NCBI GenBank assembly: GCA_029261715.1
Contig: JAJDAT010000030.1
Coordinates: forward strand, 121,398 to 185,397
Direction of reading: 5' to 3'
DNA length: 64,000 nt
Origin: Nitrospinia bacterium
Lineage (GTDB): Bacteria > Nitrospinota > Nitrospinia > Nitrospinales > JAJDAT01
Shown here piece by piece: positions 1 to 8,070 of this stretch. The position numbers and the translations under genes are program-made. Each line of letters begins with the position of its first letter. Within the stretch, counting starts at the first letter, position 1. The notes under the pieces are model-generated. The model was not told where the DNA came from, did not search any database, and was given only the letters and a program-made list of their open reading frames with translations.

Positions 1-85
1 TTTATTAGCGACGTCAAAGATAACCTCGTAATCGTTCAATTCGACCGGTTAATTCTTTACACTGATTTTGATATTCGTCTAACAT
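1..85 (-). CDS. prfB: Peptide chain release factor 2, 5' end only, with programmed +1 frameshift
   Basis: Reading minus from the ATG at 85-83 gives 23 codons ending in RGYL, then an in-frame TGA at 16-14 within CTT TGA C. This is the conserved RF2 autoregulatory slip site: RF2 normally terminates at this TGA, and when it is scarce the ribosome slips +1 and reads on. After the slip the frame continues as GAC GTC GCT (DVANK) to the window edge, matching the family, where RGYL is followed by D. An AGG triplet lies just upstream of the slip codon, as in other prfB genes. The start has a good AGGAG about 9 bases upstream. The rest of the gene lies outside the window. A plain short ORF is unlikely, because peptide and slip site match prfB together. 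Confidence 0.88.
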
Positions 86-100
86 CGCTATGGGCTCCTG
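83..100 (-). promoter_or_regulatory. Ribosome binding site of prfB
   Basis: Reading minus, AGGAG (complement of 94-98) lies 9 bases before the ATG at 85-83. It fixes the prfB start and supports the frameshift reading of this edge. Confidence 0.7.
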
Positions 101-356
101 TAATTTTTTATAAATTGCTAGAGTTAATCTCTTAACGGATTATTCTGGATAAATTCCGATCCGAATTCAAGGAGAAAGCTAAAACAACTGTAAAGTTAGG
201 ATAATAAACAAATTTAATCCCGATTATATTTTTATTCCCCGCAAGCTATAAAATAGTCTAAAATGGGGAGTCAAACATTATGCCTAAAACGCTTTGAAAG
301 ATAATATCTTCCAGCTCAGGCATTCCCCATTATTTTTCAATCTTACCAATTAATCG

Positions 357-1541
357 ATGGATTCTTTAACCTCGCCACAACCAAAAACCGATGAGGACAA
401 AACCTCGACGCTAAAAGCCACTGAAGTTTCAACAAATGGTGATGGCAACTCGGCAATTTCATTTCTAAAAAAATTGGCTAAGAAAATGCCGTTTGCGATG
501 GCTTTGGATTTTTATCGCAGACGATTTCTCGATTCTCCACTTTTTGATAGTTCAATAGAATCAATGGCCAGTCTTTTAGAGGATTGGCCTCGGGTTTTAG
601 TTATAGATAACACCAATAGTTGCAATGCCAAGTGCGTTTGGTGCCCAAATCCAGATCTCACCAACCTGGGCGTTATGAAAATGGACGTTTTTCGTCATAT
701 TATCGACGATTACGCTAGCCGCGGTGGGCATATACGGTTTGGAACTTTTGGCGAGCCGATGCTAGATAAAACTTTAGACCAAAAAATTGAGTATCTTCGA
801 AGGTTTTCCTCAATTACCGGAGCTGAAGTTTTAACAAATGGCTATTTCTTAAACGGAAAGATCATTCCTGTCCTGCTTGAACACTCTATTGGCGTTGAAA
901 TTAGCTTGGATGAGCTAGATAAAGAAACTTTCGAAGACGTCAAAAAAATGAGCTATGACGTGGTGCGAGACAATATCTTGGAATTTCTGGAAGCAAATGA
1001 TCGGTCTCCTAAACCAGTGCCGGTTAATTTTCGGGTAAAAACTTTAAAAACTTATGAAGAAACGGTCAATCACGAACTTTATAAACGAATGTCCGATCAT
1101 AACTGCACTATCGAACTCACGCCAATTGACGATAATATCATCGCTAATTGGGCAGGCAAATTCGATAAAGATTCCTTTTTTGATTCTTATGTAAAAGGTT
1201 CTCCATCAAAAACTAAGTTTAGCTATAAGCAATTTAACCTGACAAACACGGCTCCATGCGTTCAACTCTGGAAATGGCTCGTTATTTATTGGGACGCTTC
1301 GGTTGTATTGTGTTGTGTTGATATGTTTTCTACTACCCGACTCGGAAATCTTAAAGATAAATCTATAGAAGAAATCTGGACCGGCCCGGCTATGACTAAA
1401 ATGCGTCAAAAAATGCGAGATCGAGAGCGCTTTGATATTCCAATTTGCAAAGAATGCGATATCCATTTGAGTTGGCACAATCTCAAAGAATATTACGACA
1501 AATCAGGAAACATTCTTCCTAAACGTCGATTCATAAGCTAA
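357..1541 (+). CDS. Radical SAM/SPASM-type protein
   Basis: A 394-residue protein with the radical SAM cluster motif CNAKCVWC (C89, C93, C96) and a GTFGEP loop near 129-134. A cysteine-rich C-terminus (C301, C319, C320, C364, C367) resembles a SPASM/Twitch domain holding auxiliary Fe-S clusters. Such enzymes cleave S-adenosylmethionine to a 5'-deoxyadenosyl radical; the substrate here is unknown. The first 60 residues are polar and not part of the fold, so a later start is possible, and no convincing ribosome binding site precedes the ATG. It is the first gene of a plus-strand cluster with acyl carrier, acyltransferase and sugar-deacetylase genes, so modification of a glycan or lipid precursor is the best guess (inference). 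Confidence 0.8.
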   Translation: MDSLTSPQPKTDEDKTSTLKATEVSTNGDGNSAISFLKKLAKKMPFAMALDFYRRRFLDSPLFDSSIESMASLLEDWPRVLVIDNTNSCNAKCVWCPNPDLTNLGVMKMDVFRHIIDDYASRGGHIRFGTFGEPMLDKTLDQKIEYLRRFSSITGAEVLTNGYFLNGKIIPVLLEHSIGVEISLDELDKETFEDVKKMSYDVVRDNILEFLEANDRSPKPVPVNFRVKTLKTYEETVNHELYKRMSDHNCTIELTPIDDNIIANWAGKFDKDSFFDSYVKGSPSKTKFSYKQFNLTNTAPCVQLWKWLVIYWDASVVLCCVDMFSTTRLGNLKDKSIEEIWTGPAMTKMRQKMRDRERFDIPICKECDIHLSWHNLKEYYDKSGNILPKRRFIS

Positions 1542-1586
1542 TAGCTTTCATTCCTGATCTCTCCAATCCCCTAATTTGTTTTTCCA

Positions 1587-2105
1587 ATGACCCGCCTTTT
1601 TAATATCTTAAAAATTATTTTTAGCCCAACGCTATATACCGAAATGGTCCGGTACTTAGTTTATTATTTCTACGAACACGTTGTGCCCATTTCTAAAATC
1701 AACCGGGGAAAAAGTGTTGATATCCACCCCACCGCTTCATTGAGATTTGGAGAAAACATTACTTTAGGAGATAACGCGTTAATCGAAGCTAACTGTTGTG
1801 TATGGGCCTCTAAGGGTTCTAAAATACATATAGGGGCAAATTCTGCGGTAGCTTATGGCACCATGGTCATTTCCTCCAACCACGGTTTTTTAAAACGCGA
1901 AAGTTATACAAAACAAGAGATCTTAGAAAAAGATATCGTTATTGAAGACGACGTTTTCATAGGCGCCAACTGTGTTATTATGTACGGCGTAACCATCGGA
2001 ACAGGCTCGGTAATCGGCGCCGGCACGGTGGTTTCGAAGAATATTCCGGCTTATTCTGTTGCTGTTGGGAAAAGCCGAAACTTGACAATTCTGGATAGAA
2101 GATAA
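1587..2105 (+). CDS. Left-handed beta-helix (hexapeptide) acyltransferase
   Basis: A 172-residue protein with imperfect hexapeptide repeats in two blocks (about 45-90 and 118-155, the second including VFIGANCVIMYGVTIG). Between them a loop SSNHG carries the likely catalytic His99. This is the architecture of WbbJ/NeuD/maltose O-acetyltransferase-like enzymes, which act as trimers and move an acyl group from CoA or an acyl carrier protein to a sugar hydroxyl or amine. The N-terminal 35 residues are hydrophobic/aromatic and may contact the membrane. An acyl carrier protein gene lies only 26 bases downstream, which makes an ACP-bound donor plausible (inference). Confidence 0.82.
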   Translation: MTRLFNILKIIFSPTLYTEMVRYLVYYFYEHVVPISKINRGKSVDIHPTASLRFGENITLGDNALIEANCCVWASKGSKIHIGANSAVAYGTMVISSNHGFLKRESYTKQEILEKDIVIEDDVFIGANCVIMYGVTIGTGSVIGAGTVVSKNIPAYSVAVGKSRNLTILDRR

Positions 2106-2131
2106 CTAAAAACTGGAGTGAAAGGCAGTTT

Positions 2132-2371
2132 ATGGACGAACAATTGAAAGAGGCTTTTGCTACAGCGTTAGATTTAGAAGTCGAAGAAATTGAAGAGAAT
2201 TGTTCCCAAGATGATCTCGAAGACTGGGACTCTCTAGGACATCTAAACTTGATTTCGGAAATCGAAAAAACGTTCAAAGTAAAGATCACCATGGACGAAG
2301 TAATGGAAATGACTTCATACGTAAAAGTAAAAAAAGTTGTGAATAGCCATTTAGAAAAAGTTTCCAATTAA
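2132..2371 (+). CDS. Acyl carrier protein (stand-alone)
   Basis: A 79-residue acidic four-helix carrier protein. The attachment serine for 4'-phosphopantetheine is visible in DWDSLGHLNL (S34), the canonical DSL motif. It differs from a housekeeping AcpP, which would sit with fab genes; here it sits between an acyltransferase and a PIG-L deacetylase and close to an FkbH-like protein. FkbH proteins load glyceryl groups from 1,3-bisphosphoglycerate onto such carriers. I infer that it carries the acyl or glyceryl unit used in this cluster. Confidence 0.9.
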   Translation: MDEQLKEAFATALDLEVEEIEENCSQDDLEDWDSLGHLNLISEIEKTFKVKITMDEVMEMTSYVKVKKVVNSHLEKVSN

Positions 2372-2484
2372 TTTTTCCATTTAAACTTTCGCAAACGCCC
2401 CTGTCAAAAATCAACTTTCCTACTTTCAGTTTTCTTAAAAACCTCGATTATTAAACTCATTCCGATTTCAAAAAACGAATTTCC

Positions 2485-3249
2485 GTGATAAAACGCCTAG
2501 TTAAGAACGCCTTTGCGTCCAAAAAAAATCGAGTCGTATCCAGTTATTACAATATCGTTAATTCCCTTTCATCGTTAACGCCTGAAACTTACCCAGAAGT
2601 TCCAGAGGGCAAAAATATCGTTGCTGTCGCCCCTCACTGCGACGATGAAGCTTTGGGTTGCGGTGGTATTCTATATAAACATGTTCAAAAAAATTGTAAC
2701 GTAACCGCTGTTTTTATGACAGACGGCTCTCAGTGCGAAACCGATTTAAGTAAAGAAGAAATCGTTCAATTGAGAAAAGAAGAAGCGCATAAGTCCGCTA
2801 AAATTTTAGGAGTTCATCGGTGCGTCTTTTTAGACTTTCCCGACAGAGAACTGAGACATAATCCAGAAAGCGTAGAAAAAGTTGAATCTATATTCAAAGA
2901 ATTAAATCCAGATACAGTTTACGTCCCATTCTATTTAGACAATCATCCGGACCACAAAGCGACCGCTTCTATATGCATTGAAGCCTTAAAACGCAAACCG
3001 GTAAAAAACGCTTTTTTCTATGAGGTGTGGACTGCAATGATTCCTAACCGAATAGTAAATATAGACGACTGCATTGATAAAAAAATGGAAGCAATATCGG
3101 TCTATAAATCCCAAAAAGGAATCGAGAAGTTAGGGGAGCAAATAAAAGCTCTGAATAAATTCCGGTCAATAGGGGGAAATGAAGGGTTTGAATATGCTGA
3201 AGCTTTATATAAAATAGCTGACGATGAGTTGAAAAAATGGAACTTTTAA
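2485..3249 (+). CDS. PIG-L family deacetylase
   Basis: A 254-residue zinc-dependent N-deacetylase of the PIG-L/LmbE family, which remove acetyl groups from GlcNAc-containing lipids, mycothiol precursors or glycans. The PHxDDE motif is present (PHCDDE at 50-55) and the second metal/catalytic site is HPDH (154-157). A GTG start at 2485 is used because no ATG lies before the conserved core. It follows the ACP gene by 113 bases. In context it could free an amino group on a sugar that is then re-acylated by the hexapeptide transferase (inference). Confidence 0.85.
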   Translation: MIKRLVKNAFASKKNRVVSSYYNIVNSLSSLTPETYPEVPEGKNIVAVAPHCDDEALGCGGILYKHVQKNCNVTAVFMTDGSQCETDLSKEEIVQLRKEEAHKSAKILGVHRCVFLDFPDRELRHNPESVEKVESIFKELNPDTVYVPFYLDNHPDHKATASICIEALKRKPVKNAFFYEVWTAMIPNRIVNIDDCIDKKMEAISVYKSQKGIEKLGEQIKALNKFRSIGGNEGFEYAEALYKIADDELKKWNF

Positions 3250-3266
3250 AGGAAAACTAGAACCGT

Positions 3267-3689
3267 ATGCCAGAATATGAAGAAGTTGAAGTTGGAGACG
3301 AGGTAGAATTAACTCGAACGGTTACGGAGGAAGACGTTCGGCGCTTTGCCGAAATTTCAGGCGATCAAAATTTAATTCATACAGACAAAGAATTTGCCGG
3401 TAAAACTCGATTTAAAAAGCCCATTTCGCATGGAATGTTCACCGCTTCCTTATTCTCTAATTTAATCGGCAACGTATTGCCTGGAAACGGTTCGTTATAT
3501 TTAACTCAAGACTTAAACTTTAAAAAACCAGTTTTTATAAACGACACGATACGAGCTAAACTAATTGTCCTCCGTAAAGTAGACGGGCCAAAAATATTAG
3601 TCTTAAAAACGATTGCACACAATCAAAACGACGAAGTTGTTTTGACGGGAAAAGCCCAAGTAACATGGGCTCGCCCAGTAGAAGAGTAA
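3267..3689 (+). CDS. MaoC-like (R)-specific enoyl-CoA/ACP hydratase
   Basis: A 140-residue single hot-dog protein of the MaoC/PhaJ type. The hydratase 2 signature is clear: D33 and H38 within SGDQNLIHTD form the catalytic dyad, followed by the ISHGM segment at 53-57. These enzymes interconvert 2-enoyl and (R)-3-hydroxyacyl thioesters. It starts 17 bases after the deacetylase gene and is followed by an SDR reductase. MaoC plus SDR would allow handling of short 3-hydroxyacyl or enoyl groups on the nearby carrier protein (inference). Confidence 0.88.
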   Translation: MPEYEEVEVGDEVELTRTVTEEDVRRFAEISGDQNLIHTDKEFAGKTRFKKPISHGMFTASLFSNLIGNVLPGNGSLYLTQDLNFKKPVFINDTIRAKLIVLRKVDGPKILVLKTIAHNQNDEVVLTGKAQVTWARPVEE

Positions 3690-3742
3690 AGCTTTATTAC
3701 AGTTTAAAAGGGATTTTTATTTTATTATCGAAGGTATAAATT

Positions 3743-4492
3743 ATGTTCGACTTGAAAAATGAAATTGCTATTGTCACCGGCTCCAGTAGAGGCATCGGAG
3801 CGGATATCGCTAAAACTTTGGCTAGCTATGGTTGTACAGTTGCAATCAACTATTTTAAAAGTCCCGAAAAAGCGGAAACCCTAGTCGCGTCAATAAAAGA
3901 AGCGGGAGGGAAAGCTATGGCATTTCAGGCCGACGTTTCAAACCCAGATGCAGCTCAAGATTTAGTGGATCAAACGCTAGGAAACTTTGGAATTCCAACG
4001 ATCTTAGTAAATAACGCAGCCTCTCCTATGATTCACAAAAAAATCGCCAAAACAGATTGGAGCGACTTTGCGTCTACCTTTGATATGGCTGTTAAATCGG
4101 CTTACAATTGCTGCCGGTCCGTCATGCCTCACATGAAAAAAAACAAGCGAGGTAAAATCGTAAACGTAGTCACACAATATGTATACGGCGTTCCTCCTTT
4201 TGGTATGGCAACCTACGTTACCGCCAAATACGCATTAGAAGGTTTTTCCAAAAGCTTAGCAATGGAGCTTGCGCCAAACGTCCAGGTCAACATGGTATCT
4301 CCAGGACTTACCGAAACAGACTTGGTGAGCGGTTTACCCGACTCATTCAAACAATCAATCGCTCAACAAACGCCAATGAAAAGAAATACGGAGTTCAAAG
4401 ATATTTCCAACGCGGTCTTATTTTTGGTTTCTCCGCTTTCCGACTATTTAACGGGGACGAATTTGCCTGTTTGCGGCGGCAACGTTATGTAA
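3743..4492 (+). CDS. Short-chain dehydrogenase/reductase, FabG-like
   Basis: A 249-residue Rossmann-fold SDR. The cofactor motif TGSSRGIG is at 12-19, NNA near 90-92, and the catalytic pair Y158/K162 in YVTAK. Closest by eye to 3-oxoacyl-ACP reductases. The position usually held by the catalytic serine, 13 residues before the tyrosine, reads T-Q (144-145), so the active site is atypical. It is 53 bases after the MaoC gene and its stop is followed after one base by the FkbH-like gene, so these are almost surely co-translated. Confidence 0.88.
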   Translation: MFDLKNEIAIVTGSSRGIGADIAKTLASYGCTVAINYFKSPEKAETLVASIKEAGGKAMAFQADVSNPDAAQDLVDQTLGNFGIPTILVNNAASPMIHKKIAKTDWSDFASTFDMAVKSAYNCCRSVMPHMKKNKRGKIVNVVTQYVYGVPPFGMATYVTAKYALEGFSKSLAMELAPNVQVNMVSPGLTETDLVSGLPDSFKQSIAQQTPMKRNTEFKDISNAVLFLVSPLSDYLTGTNLPVCGGNVM

Positions 4493-4493
4493 A

Positions 4494-6755
4494 ATGTCAT
4501 ATGAATTCTCAAGCGAAAAACGAATAGAAGCCAACCTTGATTCCAGCTCAAAAAAAGAGCTGTCTCTCCGGCTGATCGAAACGAAATTAGAGTTCCTCAT
4601 CGAACTCGATCGTTTCTCCGACGCTGGCGAATTATTGCTAGAAGCTATATCTATTTTTGAACCCAATAATTCTGCCAAATTAAGAGCGCGTACTACTTTT
4701 GGAATTCTTTTAAAAAAGCTAACGCAAACAAACAGTCCTAAAGCTCGCGACCTTATATCTAAACTCCCCAATTGGATATTTGAAGACAGTTCTGTCCAAT
4801 TTTCTATGGGCAAACTATTCGCAAGTCTTGGCGATATAGGCGAAGCCGAACAACGTTTCAAACGATCTGCTAGCCTAGATCCAAACAACCCCGAAACATA
4901 CTTAAACTTAGCGTTGTTATTTGCCCAAAAAGATCCTCAAAAAGCATTCGCACATTATCGGAATTTTTTCAGTAAAACAAGCGATCCATCTGCCGCAAAA
5001 ACGTTTGTCAAAAAAGTAAAAAAGATATTCTCGCAATCTCCTCACGCTATCAATTTAAAACCAATCAAAATAGCGATTATTGGCAACGTTACTCTACAAA
5101 CGTTTCAACCATTTTTAGAAGCGCAATGTATTCTAGCTGGAGCTCAAGCTGAATTTTTTTTCGGTGGATACGATGTGTTTGCGCAAGAAATAGTAGATCC
5201 CAGTTCAGAGCTATATGAATTTGATCCCCAAATAACGTTTCTTTTTCTAGACGCTCCAACGCTGATCCCAGAATTATTCGATAATTTTTTTGAGATAGAT
5301 CCCGAAAAACGAATTCAATTATGCCGCGACAAATTCGAAACGGTTCAATCCCTGGCAAAAACATTTTTAAGTAGATCTCAATCCGCCTTAGCGATTTCTA
5401 ACTTTTCTATTCCTAGAAATTTTTTGATGGGTATTCATGATCATAGAGAAGACCCCGGCGAAAAAGAAACTCTTGAAACTTGGAATCAATGGCTCCGCGA
5501 CTTTATTAAAAAAACTCCAAGCGGACTTTATCTTTTAGACGTTGAAAATGCCGTTTCACGATCTGGAAAAACATTTGACGATAAAATGAAATACCTCGCT
5601 AAGATGTCGATTCCTGAGATAGCGTTCCCTTATCTTGCAAAAGAAATGCTCCGAATTTTAAGGCCCATTTCTGGATTATCTAAAAAATGTCTCGTTTTAG
5701 ATTTAGATAATACGGTGTGGGGAGGAGTTTTAGGCGAAGATGGAATCGAAGGTATTAAAATAGGAATAGAACCGCCGGGAAACGCTTTCAAAGACTTTCA
5801 AAAAGCTGTCAAAATTCTGTTAAAACGAGGAGTAATTTTAGCGATCAATAGTAAAAACGATATTGAATTGGTTAAAGAAGCTTTTGAAAAACGAACTGAA
5901 ATGATTTTAAAATTGGATGACTTTGCATCCATCCGCGCGAATTGGAATGACAAAGCTCAAAATATGCGAGAGATTGCCTCCGAACTCAACATAGGAATTG
6001 ATAGCTTCGTATTCATGGACGACAACCCTGCCGAGAGATTCTTAATTAAAAACGAACTGCCAGAAGTTTTGACTATAGACATGCCTGAAGATTGTTCTAA
6101 CTATGCGCAAACTCTCTTAGATCTTGATGTTTTCGAAGCTCTTCATATTACCATTGAAGATAAAAATCGAACGCAATTGTATAAAGCCGAGACTGAAAGA
6201 AAACAATTAAAAACTCAAATTACCGATCTCAGTGAGTATCTAAATTCTCTTGAAACTAAGGTGGAAGTTTTTCCTGTTGATTCTTTCTCCATATCAAGAG
6301 TATCTCAATTGACTCAGCGAACAAACCAATTCAACCTCACCACTCGTCGTTACACTGAAGCTGAGATTAAATCTTTTTCTGAAGCCGAAAATTCAAGAGT
6401 GTATTGTATAAAATCTTCCGACCGTTTTGGCGACCATGGCACCGCTGGAGCTTGCATAGTCAAAGTCCAAAAGGAAAACACCTGGGAACTCGATGTTCTA
6501 TTGATGAGCTGTCGGGTATTGGGCAGAGGGATTGAAGAAGCTTTCATACATTTTATCTGCGAAGAAGTAAAAAAAGAAGGAGCGCAAATTTTAATCGGTC
6601 GCTATCTACCCACTAAAAAAAATGGAATGGCAAAAGACTTTTATAAGCGGCTTCGTTTCGACCAAATTGAGAGTTCAGATCAGGAAACTGTTTATCAGTT
6701 TCCCTTACAAGAGCGATCTATTCGCCTTCCTTCATACGTTCGTTTAAACTCATAG
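4494..6755 (+). CDS. FkbH-like HAD-IIIC protein with TPR and GNAT-like regions
   Basis: A 753-residue multidomain protein. The N-terminus (about 90-165) has TPR-like helices. Residues 185-390 resemble the N-terminal domain of FkbH/BF1531-type proteins. A HAD domain begins near 400 with the DxDxT nucleophile motif LDLDNTVWGG and a later FMDDNPAER segment. The C-terminal 180 residues look like a GNAT-type acyltransferase fold (DRFGDHG and CRVLGRGIE segments). FkbH proteins take 1,3-bisphosphoglycerate to a glyceryl thioester on an acyl carrier protein; the HAD domain removes phosphate. An ACP gene in the same cluster fits that role. Exact substrate unknown. Confidence 0.85.
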   Translation: MSYEFSSEKRIEANLDSSSKKELSLRLIETKLEFLIELDRFSDAGELLLEAISIFEPNNSAKLRARTTFGILLKKLTQTNSPKARDLISKLPNWIFEDSSVQFSMGKLFASLGDIGEAEQRFKRSASLDPNNPETYLNLALLFAQKDPQKAFAHYRNFFSKTSDPSAAKTFVKKVKKIFSQSPHAINLKPIKIAIIGNVTLQTFQPFLEAQCILAGAQAEFFFGGYDVFAQEIVDPSSELYEFDPQITFLFLDAPTLIPELFDNFFEIDPEKRIQLCRDKFETVQSLAKTFLSRSQSALAISNFSIPRNFLMGIHDHREDPGEKETLETWNQWLRDFIKKTPSGLYLLDVENAVSRSGKTFDDKMKYLAKMSIPEIAFPYLAKEMLRILRPISGLSKKCLVLDLDNTVWGGVLGEDGIEGIKIGIEPPGNAFKDFQKAVKILLKRGVILAINSKNDIELVKEAFEKRTEMILKLDDFASIRANWNDKAQNMREIASELNIGIDSFVFMDDNPAERFLIKNELPEVLTIDMPEDCSNYAQTLLDLDVFEALHITIEDKNRTQLYKAETERKQLKTQITDLSEYLNSLETKVEVFPVDSFSISRVSQLTQRTNQFNLTTRRYTEAEIKSFSEAENSRVYCIKSSDRFGDHGTAGACIVKVQKENTWELDVLLMSCRVLGRGIEEAFIHFICEEVKKEGAQILIGRYLPTKKNGMAKDFYKRLRFDQIESSDQETVYQFPLQERSIRLPSYVRLNS

Positions 6756-6768
6756 CGTTTACTCCTTC

Positions 6769-7707
6769 ATGTTTCAGAAATCAGAATCATTAGACCTCTC
6801 TATCGTTATTCTTAACTTCAACACAAGGGAAGTTTTGCTCAATTGTTTACGCTCTGTATACGAGCAAACAAGCGGTATCAATTTCGAGGTGATTGTCGTT
6901 GATAACGCGTCTTCGGATGGGTCGGCGGAAGCGGCAAAAAAACTATTCCCGCAAATAACGCTAAAAGTTAACAATACCAATTTAGGTTTTTCAGCAGGTA
7001 ATAATAAAGGGATACAAATTTCTCAAGGAAGATATGTCGTATTGCTTAATAGCGACACCCTTTTGACCAAAAATTGTTTTGAAAAAATTGTTCATTATTT
7101 AGACGATCACCCAGAGTTTCATATCTGCAGTCCGGAAGTGACTGACGAAGCTCATAATGCGCTCCCCATGCGGCATTGGGAAGACAAGCCCATTGACGCG
7201 GTTTATAGAATTTTAGGATTGTATTCGTTTTCTAGAGACGCCGCTCAAATGACTGGAGAAGGACCAAGGGAAGTTGAAACTATTGGCGGACAATGCTTTG
7301 TTGTTCGGCGATCGGTCTTTGAACAAATTGGATTTTTGGACGAAGCTTACTTCTTATACAATGAGGAAGACGACTTTTGCCGACTCGCTCGCAAGTCAGG
7401 TTTTAAAGTCTGCTACTTTCCCGAAACCTCACTAATTCATTTCTTCGGAAAATCAACTCACCTCCCCGAAATTCGCGAGAAAGTAATCATCGAAACCTAT
7501 AGAAGCGATTTAACATTTTACGCCAAGCATTATTCTTTATTTTGGAATATCGCCTTAAGATGCCTGTACAAAGCGACTTTTATGCTTGGAGTTATAAAAG
7601 CTTTCACAAAACAAATACTGGGAACAAATACCGAAGGACCCGACGGATCTGCGGCTCTAAAGCTCAAACTTTTCTTTTTAGAAACGCCTAGTATGAAAAA
7701 AAAATAA
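6769..7707 (+). CDS. Family 2 glycosyltransferase (WbbL/rhamnosyltransferase-like)
   Basis: A 312-residue GT2 with the N-terminal nucleotide-sugar fold (LSIVILNFNTRE, then VVDNASSDGS), an NSDT-type metal site near residue 94 and a downstream EEDDF catalytic motif (YNEEDDFCRLARK). A hydrophobic segment near the C-terminus (about 255-280) may bind the membrane face. Such enzymes add rhamnose or similar sugars to lipid-linked glycans. It closes the cluster, starting 13 bases after the FkbH-like gene, and is convergent with the rhodanese gene. Confidence 0.9.
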   Translation: MFQKSESLDLSIVILNFNTREVLLNCLRSVYEQTSGINFEVIVVDNASSDGSAEAAKKLFPQITLKVNNTNLGFSAGNNKGIQISQGRYVVLLNSDTLLTKNCFEKIVHYLDDHPEFHICSPEVTDEAHNALPMRHWEDKPIDAVYRILGLYSFSRDAAQMTGEGPREVETIGGQCFVVRRSVFEQIGFLDEAYFLYNEEDDFCRLARKSGFKVCYFPETSLIHFFGKSTHLPEIREKVIIETYRSDLTFYAKHYSLFWNIALRCLYKATFMLGVIKAFTKQILGTNTEGPDGSAALKLKLFFLETPSMKKK

Positions 7708-7714
7708 AATGCGC

Positions 7715-8062
7715 TTAACCATTGGGACCATATCTAGGAACACTAGGATCAATAATTTGCGACCAAGCATCTATTCCACCCACTAAGTTGTGCACCGTTT
7801 TAAATCCAGATTCAAGCAGTAACAAAACCGCTCTATAAGAGCGCTCCCCGACATGGCAATACACTACAATTTCTTCTTCAAAGATATATTCTTGCGTTCG
7901 ATCCACTAGCTCCGCCATAGGGAAATGTTCCGATCCCTCAATCGACGCCAAGCTTCGTTCCCACTCTTCTCTGACATCAATAACAAAAATATCGTCACCT
8001 CGATCTAGACGCTCTTTTAATTCCATTGGTTGTATTTGTGATATTGGATTCATTTGATTCAT
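7715..8062 (-). CDS. Single-domain rhodanese
   Basis: A 115-residue rhodanese-homology domain. The FVIDVREEWE segment (26-35) and the active-site loop VYCHVGERS with catalytic C69 are clear; the CxxGxRS loop matches single-domain sulfurtransferases of the GlpE/PspE kind. No signal peptide, so cytoplasmic. It probably carries persulfide sulfur, but the acceptor is unknown. It lies 8 bases downstream of the TMTC-like gene on the same strand, and the two may be co-transcribed. Confidence 0.9.
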   Translation of the reverse strand: MNQMNPISQIQPMELKERLDRGDDIFVIDVREEWERSLASIEGSEHFPMAELVDRTQEYIFEEEIVVYCHVGERSYRAVLLLLESGFKTVHNLVGGIDAWSQIIDPSVPRYGPNG

Positions 8063-8070
8063 AAATACCT

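Noticed and set aside
262..331. Inverted repeat AATGGGGA/TCCCCATT before the first radical SAM gene
   Set aside because: Only 8 bp with a loop over 50 bases in AT-rich DNA; may be chance, and no other support for a terminator or riboswitch was seen.
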